From: Candidatus Kapaibacterium sp.
GTDB taxonomy: Bacteria > Bacteroidota > Ignavibacteria > Palsa-1295
Direction of reading: 5' to 3'
NCBI GenBank assembly: GCA_025450975.1
Contig: JANWLI010000100.1
Span: 1 to 12,814 of the forward strand
Length of the DNA: 12,814 bases
The notes beneath the pieces were generated by a model. That model ran no database searches. It was given only the letters and a program-made list of their open reading frames with translations, and had not been told where the DNA came from. Within the stretch, counting starts at the first letter, position 1, and every line of letters starts with the position of its first letter. A program made the translations under genes and the position numbers. Shown one piece after another: positions 4,117 through 10,841 of the stretch.

Positions 4117-6594
4117 ATGGATTTACTAACCCGTCATCCGTCAACAAGAGGCGAACTTCCCCGCGCCGATACTGTCCTCATGATACCGACAAATCCCCTT
4201 CAACACAATGGCATTCTCACGATTTCGTTTACAGAGATCGACCGCAACGATACTAGTCGGGTAGGAGGCAAGAATGCTTCTTTAGGAGAGATGATAAAAC
4301 ATCTCGCTCCGCAGGGAATAAATATTCCCGATGGGTTCACGACGACCGTTAACGCCTACAAGTACTTCCTCGGGGAAAATCAGATTGAAGACCGGATGCG
4401 GGAATTGCTCAATACACTTGACACACGGAATTATGAGAATTTATCGGAGATCGCCGATCAGCTACGGGCACTGTTGATGGATGCAGCAATGCCTGATCTT
4501 TTAGTAGATGCTATCGAACGTGAGTACGAGTCATTGTGCACGAAGGAAGGACGGCTTGTCGATGTAGCTGTCAGGAGCAGTGCGACAGCAGAAGATCTCC
4601 CAACAGCAAGTTTCGCAGGACAGCATGAGTCGTATTTAAATATACAAGGCAAACAGGAAGTCGTACGCGCCGTGCATCGCTGCTTTGCATCGCTGTTCAC
4701 CGCGCGGGCGATCAAGTACAGAAACGATCATGGATTTGACCACATGAAGGTTGCTCTTGCAGCTGCCGTTCAGGTAATGGTCCGCAGCGATCTGGCGTCC
4801 TCGGGCGTGTGCTTCACACTCGATCCCGAATCCGGTTTTCGTGACGCTATCTTGATCTCGGGAAGCTGGGGGCTGGGTGAGAATGTCGTTCAGGGTGCTG
4901 TCAATCCCGATGAGTTCTTCGTCTTTAAACCTACGCTGCGAAAAAATAAGCAAGCAATTATCTCAAAGCGATTAGGCTCCAAAGCGAAGACGATGATCTA
5001 CGCTGTTACTATTGAGGACGGGGTCACAATACGAAATATTGAAACGCCTGAGGATCGGCGAGCACAGTGGGTCTTAACAGATGCGGAAGTCCAAACGCTG
5101 GCCAAGTGGTCGCTTGCGATCGAAGAACACTACCGGTGCCCGATGGATATTGAGTGGGCAAAAGATGGAATTTCCGGAAAGCTCTACATCGTGCAGGCAC
5201 GACCGGAAACTGTGCATGCAACGACAAGTCCGTTCATCAGCAAGCAGTTTGTTCTGCGCTCAAAAGGGAATATATTGGCAACAGGAAGTGCTGTCGGCTC
5301 CGGCATCGCATCGGGAACAGCTCGTATACTGATGACGCCGCAAGAAGCGGCAAAACTCCAACCTGGCGAGGTGCTAGTTACCGATACGACGAGTCCGGAC
5401 TGGGATCCGATCCTCAAAAAGGCATCGGCGATCATCACCAATCGAGGTGGCAGGACCAGTCATGCTGCGATTGTCGCCCGCGAAGTTGGCGCCGTTGCAG
5501 TCGTTGGTTGCACGGATGCAACATTGAAGATCCAGGACGGCCAGGAAGTAACCGTATCCTGCGCAGAGGGAAAAACAGGCGTTGTCTATGAAGGAAATCT
5601 AAACTGGGATGAGCAGAGCATCGATTTCAGCGCGATCAAAATGCCCAGAACGCAACCAATGCTCATCGTCGGTGATCCGGATCAGGCATTCCGGTTATCT
5701 TTTTATCCAAATCAAGGTGTGGGGTTAATGCGGTTGGAGTTCATTATTACCAATGCCATTCGCATCCATCCTATGGCCCTTGTTCAATTCGATACACTCC
5801 AGGATCAGACCGCCAAACTCGAAATTGAGAACCTCACGACTGGATATGCAAATAAAGAACTCTACTTCGTCGAGAAACTTGCCCAAGCCGTAGCAATGAT
5901 CGCGGCTGCGTTCTATCCGAAGGACGTCATCGTCCGCATGAGCGACTTTAAGTCCAATGAGTATGCAAATCTTCTGGGCGGCAAGGAGTTCGAGCCCGAT
6001 GAAGAAAATCCGATGCTCGGCTTCCGTGGCGCTTCACGCTATTACCATGAACGTTACCGCGAAGGCTTCCGTCTTGAATGTGAAGCGATGAAGAAGGTGC
6101 GCGAAGAAATGGGGCTGACAAACGTCAAGTTGATGATCCCCTTCTGTCGGACAGTCGAAGAAGGAAAAAAGGTCGTCCGGCTCATGGAAGAATACGGCCT
6201 CAAGCGAGAAGAGAATAATCTTGAAATTTACGTCATGGCGGAAATTCCAAGCAATGTTATTCTTGCTACTGAGTTTGCGAAAGTATTCGATGGTTTTTCG
6301 ATCGGTTCTAATGACTTGACGCAGTTAACCCTTGGCCTCGATCGCGATTCGGTCATCATCCGTGACCTCTTCGATGAAAATAATGAAGCGGTGAAACGAA
6401 TGATCGCTTCGGTGATCCATGATGCCAGGGCAAGCGGCGCCAAGATCGGACTCTGCGGGCAGGCACCGAGCGACGATCCGGCGTTCGCGCGATTCCTGGT
6501 TTCCCAAGGGATCAATAGCATCTCCTTCAATCCGGATGCGCTCCTGAAGGGAATTGAAAATATGCTTAATGCCGAAGAAACAATCGTGTGGTAA
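4117..6594 (+). CDS. ppsA: phosphoenolpyruvate synthase (pyruvate, water dikinase)
   Basis: 825 residues. The family reaction is pyruvate + ATP + water to PEP + AMP + phosphate, a cytoplasmic gluconeogenic step. The N-terminal ATP-grasp domain (about 35-365) starts with the hallmark VGGKNASLGEMI and contains AVRSSATAEDLPTASFAGQ and GSWGLGENVVQG. The swivelling phosphohistidine domain (about 385-480) has GGRTSHAAIVARE with catalytic His449. The C-terminal PEP/pyruvate TIM barrel (about 510-815) has FRGASRYY, GSNDLTQLTLGLDRDS and the catalytic-Cys motif CGQAPSD (C780), then GINSISFNPD. The CGQAPSD/SISFNPD ending and length mark PpsA rather than pyruvate phosphate dikinase. Two starts are possible. 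ATG 4117 is nearest the promoter; ATG 4180 (MIPTNPLQ, 804 residues) fits the usual family length better and gives His428. Neither has a Shine-Dalgarno. The SDR gene follows after 10 bases. Confidence 0.95.
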   Translation: MDLLTRHPSTRGELPRADTVLMIPTNPLQHNGILTISFTEIDRNDTSRVGGKNASLGEMIKHLAPQGINIPDGFTTTVNAYKYFLGENQIEDRMRELLNTLDTRNYENLSEIADQLRALLMDAAMPDLLVDAIEREYESLCTKEGRLVDVAVRSSATAEDLPTASFAGQHESYLNIQGKQEVVRAVHRCFASLFTARAIKYRNDHGFDHMKVALAAAVQVMVRSDLASSGVCFTLDPESGFRDAILISGSWGLGENVVQGAVNPDEFFVFKPTLRKNKQAIISKRLGSKAKTMIYAVTIEDGVTIRNIETPEDRRAQWVLTDAEVQTLAKWSLAIEEHYRCPMDIEWAKDGISGKLYIVQARPETVHATTSPFISKQFVLRSKGNILATGSAVGSGIASGTARILMTPQEAAKLQPGEVLVTDTTSPDWDPILKKASAIITNRGGRTSHAAIVAREVGAVAVVGCTDATLKIQDGQEVTVSCAEGKTGVVYEGNLNWDEQSIDFSAIKMPRTQPMLIVGDPDQAFRLSFYPNQGVGLMRLEFIITNAIRIHPMALVQFDTLQDQTAKLEIENLTTGYANKELYFVEKLAQAVAMIAAAFYPKDVIVRMSDFKSNEYANLLGGKEFEPDEENPMLGFRGASRYYHERYREGFRLECEAMKKVREEMGLTNVKLMIPFCRTVEEGKKVVRLMEEYGLKREENNLEIYVMAEIPSNVILATEFAKVFDGFSIGSNDLTQLTLGLDRDSVIIRDLFDENNEAVKRMIASVIHDARASGAKIGLCGQAPSDDPAFARFLVSQGINSISFNPDALLKGIENMLNAEETIVW

Positions 6595-6604
6595 AATAAC
6601 AACT

Positions 6605-7360
6605 ATGGAAAAGATCTTTCAACACAAAACAGCCATTGTCACCGGCGGATCGTTCGGCATCGGCCGAGCTACTGCCATTGCATTTGCAGAGCGAGGCGCT
6701 AACGTTGCTATTGTCGATGTAGTCGATGACAAGGAAACGCTCGATATCATCACATCGGCCGGAGGGACCGCGCTCTTCATTCAATGCGATGTATCCGATC
6801 CCACTTCCGTAAAAGCAATGGTGGAGCAAACCGTCGCTGCGTTCGGGCGTCTCGATTTCGCATTCAATAATGCCGGTATCGAGGGTGCGACGGCGCCCAC
6901 TGCAGACTGTACCGAAGAGAACTGGGACCGCGTCATGGCAGTCAATCTGAAAGGTCCCTGGCTCTGCATGAAATACCAGATTCCACACATGTTGCGGCAG
7001 CAGACGAGCGCTATCGTCAATTGCTCTTCGGTCGCAGGATTGGTTGGCTTTCAGGGTATACCGGCTTACGTCGCCTCAAAGCACGGGCTGGCAGGACTTA
7101 CGAAGGCAGCGGCACTTGAGTATGCAAAGACAGGGCTCAGAGTAAATGCCGTTTCGCCCGGCGTGATCAAGACGCCCATGATCGACCGCTTTACCGGCAA
7201 GAAAAAAGAAGTCGAGCAGCAGTTTATCAGTATGGAGCCCATCGGCCGCCTGGGTGAGTCATCGGAAGTTGCAAATGCGGTGATCTGGCTGTGCTCCGAT
7301 GCTGCATCCTTCGTAACGGGGCATGTCATGCCCGTCGATGGCGGGTGGGTAGCGCAGTAA
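6605..7360 (+). CDS. SDR-family NAD-dependent oxidoreductase
   Basis: 251 residues, the standard length for a classical short-chain dehydrogenase/reductase. The Rossmann nucleotide-binding motif TGGSFGIG is at 13-20. An Asp at 38 (AIVDVVD) at the end of beta-2 suggests NAD(H) over NADP(H). NNAG is at 88-91. The catalytic triad is S142 (NCSSVAG), Y155 and K159 (YVASK), followed by the RVNAVSPGVIKTPM segment and a C-terminal VDGGW. The substrate cannot be read from the sequence; relatives act on sugars, acyl or steroid alcohols and are often annotated 'glucose 1-dehydrogenase' or 3-oxoacyl-ACP reductase. The ATG at 6605 is used because the Rossmann fold begins right after it; a longer frame reaches back into ppsA. 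It lies 10 bases after ppsA and 5 bases before the next gene, so it is surely cotranscribed. There is no Shine-Dalgarno. Confidence 0.93.
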   Translation: MEKIFQHKTAIVTGGSFGIGRATAIAFAERGANVAIVDVVDDKETLDIITSAGGTALFIQCDVSDPTSVKAMVEQTVAAFGRLDFAFNNAGIEGATAPTADCTEENWDRVMAVNLKGPWLCMKYQIPHMLRQQTSAIVNCSSVAGLVGFQGIPAYVASKHGLAGLTKAAALEYAKTGLRVNAVSPGVIKTPMIDRFTGKKKEVEQQFISMEPIGRLGESSEVANAVIWLCSDAASFVTGHVMPVDGGWVAQ

Positions 7361-7365
7361 CTGCG

Positions 7366-8031
7366 ATGAAACCACGTTCCGCACTGACTTTGCTTTTTTG
7401 TCTTGGGTTGGGGAGTATAGCCTCAGCACAGTTTATCGCTCCCCTTGCCCCCTCGCAAAGAACCAGGGAGCAGTTTGCAGTCATGCAACTGTCGCAAATG
7501 AGATATTTTGTTGACACGACTAAATCGGGAAACGTAGCGATCAATAAACAGGCAATTATTGCTTTTCAGAAAGTTCATAGACTAAAACGAAGCGGCATTC
7601 TCTCAAACTCCTTGATCGATACGATCTTACGATCGCGCACGCCGCACGCAACCGACTCATCAAATCTCCGACATGTAGAGGTCGATCTTGCGAGACAGAT
7701 CCTCTTTGTCGTTGACAGCAATAACACCGTCGAGTCAATTATCAGCGTCTCAACTGGAAATGGCAAGCGCTTTCTCTATCCGGATAAAGGGTGGCGATAT
7801 GCGATCACGCCGAAAGGGTGTTTCACCGTCTACTATAAAATAAAAGGTTGGCGGACAAGTAAGCTGGGGTTTCTCTACAATCCAATGTATGTCGTCGGCG
7901 GAGTTGCTATCCATGGAGCGCTCGATGTTCCGCCCAAGCCCGCATCGCACGGATGTATCCGGATCCCCTTTTTTGCTGCCGACAAACTCTTCAGCATGAT
8001 CTCGATCGGCACGCCGGTTCTCATTCACTAA
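7366..8031 (+). CDS. exported L,D-transpeptidase with peptidoglycan-binding domain
   Basis: 221 residues from ATG 7366. A Sec signal peptide (MKPRSALTLLFCLGLGSIASA, cut before Q22) precedes a helical peptidoglycan-binding-like domain (about 35-85, SGNVAINKQAIIAFQKVHRL). The C-terminal YkuD domain (about 100-221) starts with RHVEVDLARQILFVVDSNN and ends with the catalytic motif AIHGALDVPPKPASHGCIRIP, with nucleophile C197 and the paired His residues. YkuD enzymes form 3-3 peptidoglycan cross-links or attach proteins to peptidoglycan in the periplasm, and many are induced under stress or in stationary phase. The start follows the SDR stop by 5 bases, and the longer open frame overlapping the SDR gene is rejected because the signal peptide begins at 7366. 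The gene ends 16 bases from the end of the convergent ATPase gene, with no visible terminator between. Confidence 0.93.
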   Translation: MKPRSALTLLFCLGLGSIASAQFIAPLAPSQRTREQFAVMQLSQMRYFVDTTKSGNVAINKQAIIAFQKVHRLKRSGILSNSLIDTILRSRTPHATDSSNLRHVEVDLARQILFVVDSNNTVESIISVSTGNGKRFLYPDKGWRYAITPKGCFTVYYKIKGWRTSKLGFLYNPMYVVGGVAIHGALDVPPKPASHGCIRIPFFAADKLFSMISIGTPVLIH

Positions 8032-8047
8032 GTCCTCCACGATCCCA

Positions 8048-10612
8048 CTAACCGATTTGGGGTCGTCTTCTTCGTTTAACGTATTTGAACAATTCAAACC
8101 AGGCAATGCTCACTGTTCCTCCGATGAAGCAATACGTAATATCATCGGGGTGAAGCACGGCAAAGTCAAAAAGTCGTTGAAGACCCGGGACGTAAAGGAC
8201 CAGACCTAAGATCGTAAGTGCAAATACCATTACACCCATCAGTGCATTGTTGCGCTTCTTAAAGGAACCTACGAGGGATGTCGTCCATGAACGATTCGTG
8301 AGTATAAGTCCGATATTGTTGAACACAAGGGTGGCGAAGGTTAACGCCCTCGCCTCCTTTATATCTCTCCCCAGATGCAGAGCAAATGCAAACACGCCGA
8401 AACAGATCAATACTGATACAATCCCCTGCACTAAACTTAGGTCAATACGTTTCCAGCTTAACATCTTCTCCTCTCGCCCTCTCGGCGGCCGGTTCATCAC
8501 ATTTTTTTCTTCCGGTTCAGCTTCAAACGCGATCGAGCAGGCTGGATCGATGATCATCTCTAAAAAGATTATATGGACCGGATACAACGCCATGGGCATG
8601 CCAAAAACCAAAGGCAATAAAGACATCCCTGCTGTTGGAACGTGTACTGCAAAAATGTAGGATAGCGCTTTCTGCAGGTTGTCGAATATCTTGCGCCCAT
8701 TGCGGATCGCCGTGACGATCGATGTAAAATTATCGTCCAACAGCACCAGCGATGATGCCTCGCGAGCTACGTCTGTTCCGCGTTGTCCCATCGCAATGCC
8801 AATATGAGCTGCCTTAAGTGCCGGAGCATCGTTGACACCGTCTCCCGTCATTGCAACTACTTCCCCATTTGCTTTCAATGCTTCAACGATCGCCAGCTTT
8901 TGCTCCGGAAGCACGCGGGCAAAGACGGTAATGCCTTCAATGCGAGAGGCTAATTCCTTCGGATCAAGCGCTGCGACCTCACTGCCGGTTAAGACTGCTG
9001 ATGGATCCCTGAGACCGATCTGTTTAGCGATCGCAACGGCCGTTCCGGGGTAATCGCCTGTGATCATTACTAATCGTAAGCCTGCCTCATAGCAGATCTT
9101 GATCGCATCCGGCACAACTTCTCTTGGAGGGTCATACAACCCAAGAAGTCCTAAAAACTCAAAGGAAAATGCATCCGGACTTTGCGGCAGCGGACCTTTC
9201 TCCATGGTTGAACGTGCGACACCGAGAACACGTAATCCTTCTTCCGCCATCGATGAAGCTACCTGATGCAGCTGTTCCAACTCCTGCCCATCAATATGAC
9301 ATAATCGCGCGATCGCTTCGATAGCGCCTTTTGCAGCTACAAAGTGCTCGGTGGCCTCCGGCGAAAGCCAAACGTTCGTTACCGCCAGCAGCGAAGGGGA
9401 AAGCGGATACGTCTTTGCGAGCAGCCAATCTGCAGTATCCTTGGAGTAGATACATCGTGCGCCGAAAGAATGGATCGCAAGTTCCATCGGGTCGAATGGG
9501 TTTTCAGGACTTGCAAGTACTGCAGCGCTGACAAGCGGCTGCAAACTCTCCGGAAGCTCAACTGCGCCGCCATGGTCTATCCGCAGCGTAGCTGTTGAGG
9601 TCCGGAGTTCGCGAACGACCATTCGGTTTTCTGTGAGTGTACCCGTTTTATCGACACAAAGAACGGTGGCTTGCCCTAATGTTTCCAGCGTCGCAACCCG
9701 GCGCGTCAGGACATGTTTGCGCGACATCCGCCAGGCGCCAAGCGCGAGAAAAACGGTCAGGACAACAGGAAATTCTTCCGGAAGCATTGCCATGCCCAGA
9801 CTTAATCCTGTCAGGATTCCTTGTAAAACACCTCCGCGGAGAACAATAAAGAGAAGCGCAGCACCAATACTCAGGCACGCCCCGGCGATCCCGAGAATGC
9901 GCACCAGGCGCTTGATCTCGATCTGCGTCTGTGTAGAGCTGATCTCTACTGAAGAAAGACTTACGCCGATCAAGCCCATCTGCGTCGCCTGGCCGGTTGC
10001 GATCACCTCTGTGATCGCCTGCCCTTTGATTACCAGTGTTCCGCTATAAATGTATGATGCGTTGTTCCGCGTAGAAGTCCCTTCATCGGGTAACGCGTCT
10101 TCCGCCATCTTATTGATCGGCAGTGATTCACCTGTCAAGATGGATTCGTCGACTTCAAGTGTGGTTGACCACCGTAATACGGCATCTGCTGCGATTCGAT
10201 CTCCCTCCGAAACAGCGATCAGATCGCCGCGCACGACCTCTCGGCCCGCAACCCTTTTTCTGATTCCCTCGCGGATGACAAGCGCTCGCGGACTAGAAAG
10301 GTCTCGTAAGGCTTCTAGTGCACGTTCTGATTTTCTTTCCTGAAAGAATGTAATGCCGATAACTAATACTGCCGAACCGAGGAGGATGAATGCTTCATTC
10401 GGGTCAGCCAGAAGAAAGTAAATGATACTGCACGCCAGGAGAAAAAGGAGCATCGGCTCACTGAGTACCGTTGCCAGCATTGCTAGCCAGGACCGGGGCT
10501 TCGCTGACTTCAACTCATTGTATCCCTCTTCCTGAAGACGCAATGAGGCTTCCGCCTCGGACAGACCTTTGCTAAATCCTAAATCAGCCGTATTTGCTTG
10601 TGTTAACTGCAT
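8048..10612 (-). CDS. P-type cation-transporting ATPase (P2-like)
   Basis: 854 residues, in the range of P2-type (SERCA/PMR1-like) pumps in the inner membrane that couple ATP hydrolysis to cation export. In order: N-terminal cation-ATPase segment (10-40, GLSEAEASLRLQEEGYNEL); TM1-2 (about 45-90); actuator domain with TGES (160-163); TM3-4 (about 237-292) with the ion-site motif MLPEEFP (P278 E279 E280); phosphorylation site DKTGTLTEN with D321; nucleotide domain with the VAAKGA motif; P-domain TGD and MTGDGVNDAPAL; and TM5-10. By eye against SERCA, M4 Glu and the M6 Asp (EMIIDPACS) are kept, while M5 Asn/Glu positions read His/Thr and the M6 Asn reads Glu. The ion is therefore uncertain; Ca2+ or Mn2+ is possible but not shown. 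The start ATG at 10612 has no Shine-Dalgarno but lies 33 bases after a sigma-54-like element. It is divergent from the acyl-CoA synthetase gene. Confidence 0.94.
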   Translation of the reverse strand: MQLTQANTADLGFSKGLSEAEASLRLQEEGYNELKSAKPRSWLAMLATVLSEPMLLFLLACSIIYFLLADPNEAFILLGSAVLVIGITFFQERKSERALEALRDLSSPRALVIREGIRKRVAGREVVRGDLIAVSEGDRIAADAVLRWSTTLEVDESILTGESLPINKMAEDALPDEGTSTRNNASYIYSGTLVIKGQAITEVIATGQATQMGLIGVSLSSVEISSTQTQIEIKRLVRILGIAGACLSIGAALLFIVLRGGVLQGILTGLSLGMAMLPEEFPVVLTVFLALGAWRMSRKHVLTRRVATLETLGQATVLCVDKTGTLTENRMVVRELRTSTATLRIDHGGAVELPESLQPLVSAAVLASPENPFDPMELAIHSFGARCIYSKDTADWLLAKTYPLSPSLLAVTNVWLSPEATEHFVAAKGAIEAIARLCHIDGQELEQLHQVASSMAEEGLRVLGVARSTMEKGPLPQSPDAFSFEFLGLLGLYDPPREVVPDAIKICYEAGLRLVMITGDYPGTAVAIAKQIGLRDPSAVLTGSEVAALDPKELASRIEGITVFARVLPEQKLAIVEALKANGEVVAMTGDGVNDAPALKAAHIGIAMGQRGTDVAREASSLVLLDDNFTSIVTAIRNGRKIFDNLQKALSYIFAVHVPTAGMSLLPLVFGMPMALYPVHIIFLEMIIDPACSIAFEAEPEEKNVMNRPPRGREEKMLSWKRIDLSLVQGIVSVLICFGVFAFALHLGRDIKEARALTFATLVFNNIGLILTNRSWTTSLVGSFKKRNNALMGVMVFALTILGLVLYVPGLQRLFDFAVLHPDDITYCFIGGTVSIAWFELFKYVKRRRRPQIG

Positions 10613-10644
10613 TTACCAAAAATATACGTCAAGAATTGGACCGA

Positions 10645-10660
10645 GGCATAGCATGTGCAA
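10645..10660 (-). promoter_or_regulatory. sigma-54-like promoter of the P-type ATPase gene (weak)
   Basis: On the minus strand TTGCACATGCTATGCC matches TGGCACG-N4-TTGCW at 8 of 12 informative positions. It has T in place of the first G of the -24 GG, but GCAC, TGC and the 10-base spacing are kept. The -12 GC is 34 bases before the ATG, as for the barrel gene. Confidence 0.35.
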
Positions 10661-10786
10661 AATAGAGAATTTGAAGGCAAGAATCGCCCAATGAATGAAG
10701 TATTCTTTGCCGCTCCACGTAAAATATCTTTACTCTTTGAGCATGCCTTAAGAGCTGCAACTGCCATTCCCAGCGCTATTTACTCA

Positions 10787-10802
10787 TGGAATAGTTTATG
10801 CT
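10787..10802 (+). promoter_or_regulatory. sigma-54-like promoter of the acyl-CoA synthetase gene (ambiguous)
   Basis: TGGAATAGTTTATGCT has TGG and TGCT with exact GG-N10-GC spacing, 8 of 12 informative positions, and ends 40 bases before ATG 10842. The same bases form most of a perfect inverted repeat (10788-10807), so the match could be a by-product of an operator. Confidence 0.35.
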
Positions 10803-10807
10803 ATTCC
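10788..10807. promoter_or_regulatory. 20-bp dyad GGAATAG-N6-CTATTCC, candidate operator
   Basis: A perfect 7-bp inverted repeat with a 6-base spacer, 35 bases before the synthetase start codon. The size suits a homodimeric helix-turn-helix regulator. It does not match FNR/CRP or other operators I know. It overlaps the proposed -24/-12 element, so the two could compete. Confidence 0.45.
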
Positions 10808-10841
10808 GTTAACCAAATCTAATGCCCTCTTTTGATCGATT

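Larger units (their letters stand above)
10613..10841. promoter_or_regulatory. divergent promoter region, ATPase / acyl-CoA synthetase
   Basis: This 229-bp gene-free spacer has two outward-facing sigma-54-like elements about 130 bp apart, the same arrangement as in the barrel/ppsA spacer. It also contains a strong 20-bp dyad (10788-10807) on the synthetase side. No small ORF or RNA gene was recognised. Confidence 0.4.

Noticed and set aside
9633..10343. Plus-strand ORFs of 138 and 97 codons opposite the ATPase gene
   Set aside because: Antisense shadows of well-conserved P-type ATPase sequence with low-complexity Arg/Thr/Ser-rich translations.
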